Shown: positions 1-6,626 of the stretch, in pieces
Numbering within the stretch: the first letter of the stretch is position 1
Layout: each line of letters starts with the position of its first letter
Assembly: GCA_018882545.1 (NCBI GenBank)
Contig: VERS01000044.1
Span: forward strand, 1 to 9,308
Origin: Mycobacterium sp.
GTDB taxonomy: Bacteria; Actinomycetota; Actinomycetes; Mycobacteriales; Mycobacteriaceae
Direction: 5' to 3'
DNA: 9,308 nucleotides
Position numbers and translations under genes: made by a program
Notes under the pieces: model-generated
The model's input: the letters and a program-made list of their open reading frames with translations, nothing else
Told to the model about the DNA's origin: nothing
Database searches by the model: none

Positions 1-35
1 GTCATGGTCAGATCATGCACGACGCTGGGCGGGGG

Positions 36-1052
36 CTAGTAGGCCAGGAGATTGACGATGCGGGCGAACACCGACGGCAATGCGCTGGCCGCAGGCACGA
101 TCGCCGCCCGCACCGGCGGCAGGCCGCTGGCCTGCAAGAGCCCGGCGGTGAGCAACCGGTAGCGGCGCGACATCGCCCGCCACTGCCGGTCGTAGTCGTC
201 GGGTGTGTCGGCCAGGACGCATTTGACGAGAAGTTCAGCGCCGCCGAAGGCGATGCCCAGACCCTCGCCGGTGAGGGCGTCAACGTAGCCGGCGGCATCT
301 CCGACCAGCATCACCCGGCCCGAGGTCCGGCTCCGCACCCGCTGCCGCAGCCGGCCGGCAGCGCGATCCGACCCGTGCGGCATTCCGTCGAGACGCTCGA
401 TGAGAGCGGGGAATTCGGCCAGATGATCACCGAACTTGCCCTGCCGCGAGGTCAAGATCGCCACCCCGACGGTGTCATCGGCGACCGGTGTGACGTAGGC
501 CTCGGTGTCACGGGCCCAGTACACCTCGACGGTGTCGCTCCACGGCGCGACCCGGTAGTGCCGCCGGATACCCCACCGGCGCCGGGCGGGGGCGGGCCGG
601 TCTAGTCCCAGCGAACGCCGGATCGGCGAGTGCAGGCCGTCGGCGGCGGCCAGATAACGGGCCCGCAGTTCCCCGCATTGCACCGCCGTCGCGTCCTGGC
701 TGACCTCACCGATCTCACCCTGTATGACGCGCACCCCTGCAGCGGCAGCAGTGTCGTACAACGCCTCGTAGAGAACGGTTCGCCGCACGCCCAGGCCAGT
801 CCCGGACTTGAAGTGCGCCTGGACACGACGTCGGGAGTCAAGGTAGGTGATACCGCGAAACGATTTGCCGCGCAGCGGAACACCGATACCTTCGAGTTGC
901 CTGACGGTGTGCGGCATGAGTCCCTCGCCGCAGGCCTTGTCGATCGGTCCGCGACGGCGGTCGACCACCACGGTCTGCAATCCGGCGCGGGCAGCATGGA
1001 TCGCCGTCGCCAGTCCGGCCGGTCCACCGCCGGCCACGAGCAAATCGATCAT
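36..1052 (-). CDS. FAD-dependent oxidoreductase, geranylgeranyl-reductase/aromatic-hydroxylase type (third gene of the PKS operon)
   Basis: This is a predicted 338-aa flavoprotein. An N-terminal Rossmann motif GGGPAG lies at residues 8-13, with the acidic end of the second strand at VVVD (28-31). The signature DKACGEGLMP (38-47) is typical of the geranylgeranyl reductase family. The AADGLHS motif (136-142) and the FAD-ribityl motif VGDAAG (250-255), followed by TGEGLGIAFGG, complete the group A flavoprotein layout. The ATG at 1052 was chosen because the Rossmann fold begins at once and because this ATG overlaps the stop of the upstream methyltransferase (ATGA). The reading frame runs open further upstream, but only as a shadow of that gene. 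By position it matches SrsC of Streptomyces, which oxidises alkylresorcinols towards quinones. The DKACGEG signature equally allows a reductase acting on an isoprenoid or alkyl chain. I infer ring oxidation of the polyketide lipid at the membrane face. No terminator is visible after the TAG stop. Confidence 0.88.
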   Translation of the reverse strand: MIDLLVAGGGPAGLATAIHAARAGLQTVVVDRRRGPIDKACGEGLMPHTVRQLEGIGVPLRGKSFRGITYLDSRRRVQAHFKSGTGLGVRRTVLYEALYDTAAAAGVRVIQGEIGEVSQDATAVQCGELRARYLAAADGLHSPIRRSLGLDRPAPARRRWGIRRHYRVAPWSDTVEVYWARDTEAYVTPVADDTVGVAILTSRQGKFGDHLAEFPALIERLDGMPHGSDRAAGRLRQRVRSRTSGRVMLVGDAAGYVDALTGEGLGIAFGGAELLVKCVLADTPDDYDRQWRAMSRRYRLLTAGLLQASGLPPVRAAIVPAASALPSVFARIVNLLAY

Positions 1053-1561
1053 GCCAACCTCGCCAGTGCGGAGTTCTCGATGCTGATGCGCCGACTGAGC
1101 AGCAGCGCGTTGAGGACGGTGAAGGTCAGTGCGGTGATCCACGCGCCGTGCACCAGGGGCAACGCGATCCCCTCGGCGACCACCGCGACATAGTTGGGGT
1201 GCTGCATGAGCCGATACGGTCCGCCGCCGATGCGCTCGGCGCCGGGGATGACGACCACCCGGGTGTTCCACTGCCGGCCCAGGGTGGTGATGCACCACCA
1301 CCGCAGCGCCTGTGCGGCGATGACGACGGCGAGCATCGGCCAGCCCAGAGCCGGGATGAACGGCCGGTTCAGCAGCAGCACCTCGGCGACGCAACCCACC
1401 AGCAGGCCGGTGTGCAGCACCACCATCACCGGGTAGTGCGACGCCCCGAACTCCACACCACCCCGCTCGCGGCTCCACGCGAGATTACGCCGGGCCACCA
1501 CCAGTTCAGCCAGGCGCTCGACCCCGACCGCAGCGACCAGGACCACATACCAGTTGATCAC
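1049..1561 (-). CDS. Isoprenylcysteine carboxyl methyltransferase (ICMT) family membrane methyltransferase
   Basis: This is a predicted 170-aa integral membrane protein with hydrophobic segments at about residues 3-23, 44-65, 70-90 and 125-155. The family core is clear: ALRWWCITTLGRQWNT (85-100), then GPYRLMQHPNYV (114-125) with the conserved His-Pro-Asn-Tyr, and a C-terminal RISIENSAL (158-166) with the conserved Glu162. These elements bind SAM in ICMT-fold enzymes. The pattern closely resembles the small methyltransferases that follow type III PKS genes (BpsB of Bacillus, SrsB of Streptomyces), which O-methylate alkylpyrones or alkylresorcinols. There is no ATG at the front. The GTG at 1561 was chosen, 5 bp after the PKS stop; a GTG at 1576, overlapping the PKS end, would add five residues (VELIP). 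Neither has a clear Shine-Dalgarno, suggesting translational coupling. The stop overlaps the flavoprotein start as ATGA. Confidence 0.87.
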   Translation of the reverse strand: MINWYVVLVAAVGVERLAELVVARRNLAWSRERGGVEFGASHYPVMVVLHTGLLVGCVAEVLLLNRPFIPALGWPMLAVVIAAQALRWWCITTLGRQWNTRVVVIPGAERIGGGPYRLMQHPNYVAVVAEGIALPLVHGAWITALTFTVLNALLLSRRISIENSALARLA

Positions 1562-1566
1562 CGGTA

Positions 1567-2670
1567 TCAGTTCCACTGCATCAGAACGAGTTCCGAGCAG
1601 AACCCGGGCCCCATCGCCATCAGCATGCCGGGGCCCGTCGCCGGGCTCTTGGCGATGGTGTCGCGCAGCACGTGCAGTACCGAGGACGAGGAGAGGTTGC
1701 CGACGTCGGCCAACGAGCGCCAGGTCAGTTCCAGCGCGTCGTCCGGCAGGCCCAGGCTCTCGACGATCGCCTCGATCACCTTGGGACCGCCGGGATGGCT
1801 CACCCAGGTTCGGATGTCCTCGGCGGTCAGGTTGTGTGGGGCCAGGAAGTTGGCGACGTCGCCGGGCAGATACCGGCTGACCACTTCGGGCACGTCGGGT
1901 GAGAGCACCAGCTGCAGGCCGGTCGCGCCGACATCCCAGCCCATCGTGCGCAACGATCCCGGGTACAGGTGGCTGCGGCTGTCGCGCACCGCCGGCCCGG
2001 TGCAACCCATCTTCGCGGCGCGGCGCTCACCCAGCGCCACCACCGCCGCCGCACCGTCGCCGAACAGTGCGGTCCCCACGAACCCGGCGATCGTGGGTTG
2101 GACCGCCGGGAAGGTCAGCGAACACAGTTCGACCGACAGCAGCACGGCAACGCCGTCGGGGGCCCCGCGCAGGTAGTCGTTGAGCCGCGCGATGCCGGCC
2201 GCGCCGGCCACACACCCCAGCCCGAACATCGGCACCCGGCGCACATCCGGCCGCAGCCCCAGCCGCTCGGCCACCCGGGCCTCCAGAGAGGGCACCATGA
2301 TGCCGGTCACCGTGGTGGAGTAGATCGCGTCGACGTCGGCGGGCCGCAGACCGGCCTCGTCCAAGGCCGCGGTCAGCGCCGCGCACCCGAGATCGACGGC
2401 GTTCTCGATGAAGATGTCGTTGGCTTCGCCGAAGTCCGACAACTGCCGGTAGCGCTCCAGTGGCAGGACCAGATTGCGGTGGCCGACCTTTGCGGCGCGG
2501 TGCATGTGCCGCACGATCTTCTCGTGCTCGGCCATGGCGGGCAGGGTCAGGAAAGCCTCGGCGATCTCGTCCTGGCTGAACCGGTGTGACGGCAGCGCGC
2601 CCTGGACTCCGGCGATGACGCTGAGAGGTCCAGCCGTCTCCACAGTCGGCGGCCGGGATTTGCTCGTCAT
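1567..2670 (-). CDS. Type III polyketide synthase (chalcone/stilbene synthase-like, alkylresorcinol/alkylpyrone clade)
   Basis: This is a 367-aa protein, the normal size for a type III PKS, which acts as a homodimer and extends a starter acyl-CoA with malonyl units. The catalytic triad is intact: Cys153 in FGLGCVAG, His292 in WVSHPGG and Asn325 in VGNLSSSS. The GPG loop near the C terminus is at 354-356 (AMGPGF). The run [21 protein letters not shown] (119-139) and the absence of an acyl carrier protein or modular domains fit the bacterial alkylresorcinol/alkylpyrone branch (SrsA, ArsB/C, BpsA, mycobacterial PKS18-like). Such enzymes usually take long-chain acyl-CoA starters; the starter used here cannot be read from sequence. 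The following methyltransferase and flavoprotein imply that the product is O-methylated and oxidised to a lipid quinone. The ATG at 2670 is the only in-frame ATG after the upstream stop codon, but its GGAGG sits one base from it, so the start is somewhat uncertain. Confidence 0.93.
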   Translation of the reverse strand: MTSKSRPPTVETAGPLSVIAGVQGALPSHRFSQDEIAEAFLTLPAMAEHEKIVRHMHRAAKVGHRNLVLPLERYRQLSDFGEANDIFIENAVDLGCAALTAALDEAGLRPADVDAIYSTTVTGIMVPSLEARVAERLGLRPDVRRVPMFGLGCVAGAAGIARLNDYLRGAPDGVAVLLSVELCSLTFPAVQPTIAGFVGTALFGDGAAAVVALGERRAAKMGCTGPAVRDSRSHLYPGSLRTMGWDVGATGLQLVLSPDVPEVVSRYLPGDVANFLAPHNLTAEDIRTWVSHPGGPKVIEAIVESLGLPDDALELTWRSLADVGNLSSSSVLHVLRDTIAKSPATGPGMLMAMGPGFCSELVLMQWN

Positions 2671-2770
2671 GCCTCCAGTATGCCCGGATCACCGATGCCG
2701 CGGTTATTCGCGAACCCTGAGGCGCAGGTCGCCGGCGCCGCTGTCATCGAACCGTCACGGCCCCGACGGG
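2671..2770 (-). other. 100-bp gap upstream of the type III PKS
   Basis: This gap separates the stop of the 255-aa membrane protein from the PKS start. It contains an 8-bp palindrome TTCGCGAA (2707-2714), about 40 bases before the PKS ATG, and a 5-bp hairpin CCGTC/GACGG (2752-2756 and 2765-2769) just after the upstream stop. The hairpin has no T-run. No convincing -10 box is seen, so the PKS may be read from the promoter near 3585, from an unrecognised promoter here, or from both. The palindrome could be an operator, but nothing in the sequence proves it. Confidence 0.4.
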
Positions 2771-3538
2771 TCAGTGCCGCCGGCGCGGAATCGGTAGCCA
2801 ATACGGCACCGAGCTGGCATAACTGTCGAATGCCGCACCGTAGATGCGCCGGAAGCGGGCCTCCTTCAGCAACGGTGCGAGCAGGCAGTACGCAGTGAGG
2901 GTGAGGGCAAGCACGAGCTGGTCGGGCGTCCAGGTCGGCACCGTCCACAGCGTGAGGGTGAACGAGACGTAGATCGGCTGGCGGGTTAGCCGGAAGAGTC
3001 CGCTGACCGGCATCGGCGGGTAGACCGGCTTCCGTCCGCGGTACAGCGCCACCCAGCCGAGGCTGCCGGTTTGCAGGCCCAGCCCGGCATCGAGCATGGA
3101 CTTGCCCAGCAGCAGCCAGGACATCGCGTAGAGCAGGCTCAGGCCCACCAGCGCCGCCCCGTCGGCCTGCCACCAGATCGTGCCGGTCGGCGACCAGAAC
3201 GCGAAGAGGGCGAACACCTGCAGCGCCGCGATGGTGACGTAGGTGGTGGTCGACAGCGTGCCGCCCGCGCCCAGCGGCGCCAATCGGGCCAGCAGTCGTC
3301 GGCCGCGGCCGGTCAGCAGCAGGGAGTGGACGATCGGGAACTGTGCCAGCAGAGCGGCGTTGGCCAACCAGTTCCACGGCGGCGCAACGGTTCCCAGCGA
3401 CCGGCTCATCCCGAAGTACATCGCGGCCATCATGGTGGCCACTCCCAGCGCGAAAGCCAGATGGCAGGCGACGCCGTAGCTGACCGCGACGAACCGGCGC
3501 GCCCCGGCGCCCGGTTGCCCGCTGGGCGAGGCCTGCAC
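2771..3538 (-). CDS. ICMT/NnrU/MddA-like membrane methyltransferase family protein
   Basis: This is a predicted 255-aa multi-pass membrane protein, hydrophobic at about residues 19-42, 57-76, 99-118, 127-145, 188-203 and 206-224. The C-terminal half carries the ICMT-fold pattern: PVYPPMPVSGLFRLTRQPIYVSF (171-193), with Arg-Gln-Pro-Ile-Tyr in place of the usual Arg-His-Pro-x-Tyr, then KEARFRRIYGAAFDSYASSVPYWLP (225-249), where Glu226 and the YxxY-like end match the conserved SAM/substrate region. It resembles methanethiol S-methyltransferase (MddA) and NnrU-type proteins in layout, but the substrate is unknown. The GTG at 3538 was chosen because GGGAGG (3543-3548) lies 4 bases upstream and the ORF then stays clear of the divergent gene. 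A longer reading to 3667 would run into the COMT gene and adds a low-complexity head. It is first in the minus-strand run leading into the PKS operon, so a role in modifying the same lipid is a reasonable inference. Confidence 0.8.
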   Translation of the reverse strand: MQASPSGQPGAGARRFVAVSYGVACHLAFALGVATMMAAMYFGMSRSLGTVAPPWNWLANAALLAQFPIVHSLLLTGRGRRLLARLAPLGAGGTLSTTTYVTIAALQVFALFAFWSPTGTIWWQADGAALVGLSLLYAMSWLLLGKSMLDAGLGLQTGSLGWVALYRGRKPVYPPMPVSGLFRLTRQPIYVSFTLTLWTVPTWTPDQLVLALTLTAYCLLAPLLKEARFRRIYGAAFDSYASSVPYWLPIPRRRH

Positions 3539-3542
3539 CGGC

Positions 3543-3548
3543 CCTCCC
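3543..3548 (-). promoter_or_regulatory. Ribosome binding site deciding the GTG start at 3538
   Basis: The minus strand reads GGGAGG, 4 bases before the GTG at 3538. It is the best Shine-Dalgarno upstream of the membrane methyltransferase and argues for this start over the longer open frame. Confidence 0.6.
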
Positions 3549-3580
3549 GTCGTCGTGGTAGGACCCCCGTGTCCTGCGGG

Positions 3581-3586
3581 TAGCCT
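3581..3586 (+). promoter_or_regulatory. -10 box (TAGCCT) for a leaderless COMT transcript
   Basis: TAGCCT fits the actinobacterial TANNNT -10 pattern and is followed by 7 bases (agctcca) and then the ATG at 3594. A transcript starting 6-8 bases after the box would begin at or next to the A of the ATG, giving a leaderless mRNA. No Shine-Dalgarno precedes this ATG, which agrees. No good -35 is evident. Confidence 0.6.
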
Positions 3587-3587
3587 A
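3582..3587 (-). promoter_or_regulatory. -10 box (TAGGCT) for the membrane methyltransferase / PKS run
   Basis: The minus strand reads TAGGCT, a TANNNT box sharing five bases with the plus-strand box. A start near 3575 would give a leader of about 37 bases carrying the GGGAGG ribosome site before the GTG at 3538. The two opposite boxes overlap within TAGCCTA, so both directions would compete for, or share, the same open complex. Confidence 0.5.
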
Positions 3588-3593
3588 GCTCCA

Positions 3594-4346
3594 ATGGGTA
3601 TCGGCAGGCGTTTTCCGCTGCTGCGATGGTCAGTGCTCCGCACCGGCGCAGGCATCCGCAGATTCAACAGAACAGGTCAACTCGGCGACGGCCGGGAGGC
3701 TGCGGCGGCCGACTTCGTCACGGCGCACGCCCGTCCGGGGGATATCGACGACGTCCTGGCAACGATGGACCGCTACGCCTACGACAAGTCGTTCCTGGTC
3801 AATGTCGGTGACGAGAAAGGTGCCCTGCTGGATGCGGCGGTGCGCCGTTGTGATCCGCGGCTGGCGGTGGAACTGGGTACCTACTGCGGATACGGTGCGC
3901 TCCGGATTGCCCGCGCCGCACCGTCGGCCCGGGTGGTCTCGGTGGAATTGGCGACGGCCAATGCCGAAGTGGCACAGAGGATCTGGAACTATGCGGGGGT
4001 TTCAGACCGCGTCACCTGCGTTGTGGGGACCATCGGTGACGGCGGGCGCACCCTGGCGGCACTGCATGCCGAGCATGGACTCGGGCCGGGCACCCTGGAC
4101 TTCCTGTTCATCGATCACGACAAGAACGCCTATCTGGCCGACCTGACCGCCATCGTCGAGCGCGACTGGCTGCACCCGGGTTCGATCGTGGTGGCCGACA
4201 ACGTCGGTTTCCCCGGTTCCCCGAAGTATCTGGCCTTCATGCGCGAACAGCAGGGTCGGGGGTGGCAGACCGTCGAGCACCGCACCCATGTCGAATACCA
4301 GACCCTGATCCCGGATCTGGTGTTGGAGTCGCAGTACCTGGGCTGA
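3594..4346 (+). CDS. Catechol O-methyltransferase (COMT)-type class I SAM-dependent methyltransferase
   Basis: This is a predicted 250-aa soluble enzyme that would move a methyl group from SAM to a catechol-type hydroxyl with Mg2+. The fold and active site match animal COMT closely. The SAM loop is VELGTYCGYGALRIAR (92-107), and the acidic ribose-binding residue is Glu118 (VSVE). FIDHDKNAY (172-180) carries metal ligand Asp174 and the probable catalytic Lys177. VADNVGFPG (200-208) carries metal ligands Asp202 and Asn203 and a gatekeeper-like Pro207. HVEYQ (232-236) carries the conserved Glu234. It has about 30 residues more at the N terminus than the soluble animal enzyme, rich in Arg and hydrophobics. 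The ATG at 3594 fits a leaderless start; a GTG at 3555 would add 13 residues with no better signal. It is divergent from the PKS run and convergent with the MMPL gene (13-bp gap). A polyketide catechol or quinol is a plausible substrate, by inference. Mycobacterial relatives of this type occur as stand-alone genes. Confidence 0.9.
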   Translation: MGIGRRFPLLRWSVLRTGAGIRRFNRTGQLGDGREAAAADFVTAHARPGDIDDVLATMDRYAYDKSFLVNVGDEKGALLDAAVRRCDPRLAVELGTYCGYGALRIARAAPSARVVSVELATANAEVAQRIWNYAGVSDRVTCVVGTIGDGGRTLAALHAEHGLGPGTLDFLFIDHDKNAYLADLTAIVERDWLHPGSIVVADNVGFPGSPKYLAFMREQQGRGWQTVEHRTHVEYQTLIPDLVLESQYLG

Positions 4347-4359
4347 GCAACGACCGGGA

Positions 4360-6573
4360 TCAGGCCGGTGCGCCCGCCTCACTGATGCCGAACCGTCGAT
4401 GCAGCCTGGCCAACGGCGCGGGCGCCCACCAGTTCCAGCGCCCCATCACCCGCATGAAGGCCGGCACCAGCACCATCCGCACCAGCGTCGCGTCCACCAG
4501 CACCGCCAGCGTCAGACCCACGCCGAACAATCGCATGATCGCCACCTGGGCGGCGATCAGCGCGGCGAAGGAGATCGCCATGATCAGGGCCGCGGCGGTG
4601 ATCACCCGGCCGGTGCGGGCCAGTCCCAGCGCTACGCTCTCGTCGTTGTCGCCGGTCTGCAACCAGAACTCCCGGATTCGGGAGACCAGGAACACCTCGT
4701 AGTCCATCGACAGTCCGAAGGCCACACAGAACAGCAGCACCGGCATATTGGCGACCAGGGTTCCGGTGGCGGTGGTGCCCAGCGCCCCCAGGTTGCCGTC
4801 CTGGAAGATCCACACCGCGGCCCCGAACGCCGCCGACAGCGAGAGCATGTTCAAGATCAGCGCCTTGACCGGCAGCACCACACTGCCGGTCAGCAGGAAC
4901 AGCAGCACCAGCATGATCACCGCAATCAGGCCCAGCACCAACGGCAGCCGCGAGGTGATCGCATCGACGCTGTCGCGGTTGGTCTGCGCCAGTCCGCCGA
5001 ACTCCACGGTCCGGCCGTCCGGGGCGGGCACGGCGTGCAACCGGCTCAGTTGGTTCTCGGAGGCCTCGGAGAACAGCGGCACCGAACTGCCGACGGTCAG
5101 CAGGGTGCTGCCGGCGGCCTCACCCGCGGCGGCCACCGGCGGGCCGGCCAGCCGGCCATTGACGAAGGTCCCGCCGGGCGCCGAAACCGAGTTCACGTCG
5201 GGGACCTCGGACAACTCGGCGGCGTAACGGTCGACCTGCCTGCGGTCCAGACCGGCCGAGTCGGTGATGATGATCGGCACCTCGGAGTCGGAGTCGATCT
5301 TGAAGTCCGACCGCAGCAGGTCGCCGACCTGATGGGCCGACGCCGACTTCGGCAGCACCCGGTCATCGGGGAAGCCAGGCTTGACCCCCAGGAACGGGGC
5401 GCCCAGAAAAACCAGCAGCGCAACCCCGGCCAATCCGATCGGTACCGCACGGCGCATGACGAATTGCGTTGAGCGGTACCAGAACTGTTCGGTGACCGGC
5501 ACCGGCTGCGGATCAGGCCGGCCGCGCAGCTTGCGCAGCCCACGACGCACGTCGAGTGCGTTGAGCCGGTCCCCGAGCAACATGATGGCGGCGGGGGTGA
5601 CGATTACGGCGGCCAGTGCGGCGAAGGACACTGTGGCAACCCCGGCGTAGGCGAAGGACCGCAGGAAGTTCATCGGGAAGAGCACCATCACCGCCATCGA
5701 CAGCGCAACGGTGACCGCCGAGAACAACACCGTGCGACCGGCGGTGGACATCGTGGTGACGACGGCGTCGCGGGAGTCGGCGCCGCCGGCCAGTTCGTCG
5801 CGGTAGCGGCTGACGATCAACAGCGTGTAGTCGATGGCCAGCGCCAGACCCATCGCGGTGGTGAGGTTGAGCGCGAAGATGGACACCTCGGTGAAGAAGG
5901 TGACCAGCCGCAGCACCGCCAGCGAACCGAGAATGGCCAGCACACCGACCGCGATCGGCAGAGCCGCCGCGAACAGCCCGCCGAACACCCAGATGAGCAC
6001 CAGGAAACTCAACGGGACCACGATCGCCTCGAGCAGCAGCAGATCACGCTTGGACTGTTCGGTGACCTGCAGGTTGACCATGGCGGTGCCGCCGGCACGC
6101 ACCACGACACCCTGGCTGTCACCGACGAGCGCGTCGGTGAGTTCCTTGGTGTAGGCCTGCTGCCGCCTTTCCGGGCCGACCACACCGGTGACGATCAGAC
6201 CAGACTTCTTATCGGTGCTGACCAGAGCCGCGGCGGCCGGGCCGGGCGAGGTCCACGCCGATTGGATGTCGGCGACGTGACCGGATTTGCGCAGCGTCTC
6301 GACGGCGCTCGTGGCCACCACCCGGGCCCGGGGACTGTCGTAGCGGTCGGGTGCGGTGACCACCAGGACAAGCGGAACGTCACCCCGGCCGAACTTCTCG
6401 CTCAACATCTGGGTGGCCCGGGAGGACTCCGCAGTCGGGTCCTGAAACCCGCTCGGGGACAGCTTGTCGGCTACCGGGATCCCGAACGCGCCGATCAGCA
6501 CGGCCAGTAGCACCGCGGCGACGATGATCCGCCGCGGCGCGGCCACGGCCAAACCGGCGATACGTTCCAGCAC
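4360..6573 (-). CDS. MMPL-family RND transporter
   Basis: This is a 737-aa, 12-segment RND-type exporter built as two repeats. Each repeat has one membrane helix, a large extracytoplasmic loop (about 35-178 and 397-540) and a five-helix bundle. The proton-relay Asp-Tyr pairs of the MMPL family are both present: Asp248-Tyr249 in LAIDYTLLIVSR and Asp624-Tyr625 in GLSMDYEVFLVSR. SGFQDP (41-46) and the C-terminal MGRWNWWAP (710-718) are also family hallmarks. The family exports lipids and other hydrophobic molecules across the actinobacterial membrane. At 737 aa it lacks the long C-terminal cytoplasmic tail of MmpL3 and is nearer in size to ActII-3/YdfJ-type members, so no mmpL number is assigned. 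The GTG at 6573 is supported by AAGGAAG, 5 bases upstream. It lies 53 bp behind the amine oxidase on the same strand, probably on one transcript. The cargo is not visible in the sequence. Confidence 0.93.
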   Translation of the reverse strand: MLERIAGLAVAAPRRIIVAAVLLAVLIGAFGIPVADKLSPSGFQDPTAESSRATQMLSEKFGRGDVPLVLVVTAPDRYDSPRARVVATSAVETLRKSGHVADIQSAWTSPGPAAAALVSTDKKSGLIVTGVVGPERRQQAYTKELTDALVGDSQGVVVRAGGTAMVNLQVTEQSKRDLLLLEAIVVPLSFLVLIWVFGGLFAAALPIAVGVLAILGSLAVLRLVTFFTEVSIFALNLTTAMGLALAIDYTLLIVSRYRDELAGGADSRDAVVTTMSTAGRTVLFSAVTVALSMAVMVLFPMNFLRSFAYAGVATVSFAALAAVIVTPAAIMLLGDRLNALDVRRGLRKLRGRPDPQPVPVTEQFWYRSTQFVMRRAVPIGLAGVALLVFLGAPFLGVKPGFPDDRVLPKSASAHQVGDLLRSDFKIDSDSEVPIIITDSAGLDRRQVDRYAAELSEVPDVNSVSAPGGTFVNGRLAGPPVAAAGEAAGSTLLTVGSSVPLFSEASENQLSRLHAVPAPDGRTVEFGGLAQTNRDSVDAITSRLPLVLGLIAVIMLVLLFLLTGSVVLPVKALILNMLSLSAAFGAAVWIFQDGNLGALGTTATGTLVANMPVLLFCVAFGLSMDYEVFLVSRIREFWLQTGDNDESVALGLARTGRVITAAALIMAISFAALIAAQVAIMRLFGVGLTLAVLVDATLVRMVLVPAFMRVMGRWNWWAPAPLARLHRRFGISEAGAPA

Positions 6574-6578
6574 AGTCC

Positions 6579-6585
6579 CTTCCTT
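6579..6585 (-). promoter_or_regulatory. Ribosome binding site for the GTG start of the MMPL gene
   Basis: The minus strand reads AAGGAAG, followed by 5 bases and GTG at 6573. This is one mismatch from AAGGAGG and supports the non-ATG start. Confidence 0.6.
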
Positions 6586-6604
6586 TGTCCCGGTGGCCCG
6601 GGGG

Positions 6605-6624
6605 CCTGTCGGCGCCTGTCGGCG
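6605..6624. repeat. Perfect 10-bp tandem duplication (CCTGTCGGCG x2)
   Basis: CCTGTCGGCG occurs twice in direct succession at 6605-6614 and 6615-6624, in the 53-bp gap just downstream of the amine oxidase stop. It moves the MMPL start 10 bp further from that stop than a single copy would. It does not resemble a terminator. Confidence 0.6.
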
Positions 6625-6626
6625 TC

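Noticed and set aside
1..35. Possible start of another minus-strand gene (GTG at 20 or ATG at 5) after the flavoprotein
   Set aside because: Only a few codons are in the window and no ribosome site is visible, so a gene cannot be supported.
1053..1478. Upstream extension of the flavoprotein frame to 1478
   Set aside because: The Rossmann motif starts immediately after the ATG at 1052, and the extension is an out-of-frame reading of the ICMT gene.
1148..2176. Plus-strand open frame (342 codons) across the methyltransferase and PKS genes
   Set aside because: It spans two well-supported minus-strand genes and their junction, has low-complexity composition and no recognisable domain.
2752..2769. 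Hairpin CCGTC/GACGG just after the 255-aa protein as a terminator
   Set aside because: The stem is only 5 bp and no T-run follows on the minus strand; read-through into the PKS is equally likely.
3539..3667. N-terminal extension of the membrane methyltransferase to an ATG at 3667
   Set aside because: It would overlap the start of the COMT gene by 74 bp and cross both predicted promoters, and the added residues are low complexity; the GTG at 3538 has a good ribosome site.
4347..4359. Bidirectional terminator between the convergent COMT and MMPL genes
   Set aside because: The 13-bp gap contains no inverted repeat or T-run; termination signals, if any, lie within the genes.
4399..5472. Long plus-strand open frame (357 codons) antisense to the MMPL gene
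   Set aside because: Its translation is dominated by Gln, His, Arg and Gly with no fold or motif, and it lies fully inside a gene with strong MMPL hallmarks; it is a high-GC antisense shadow.
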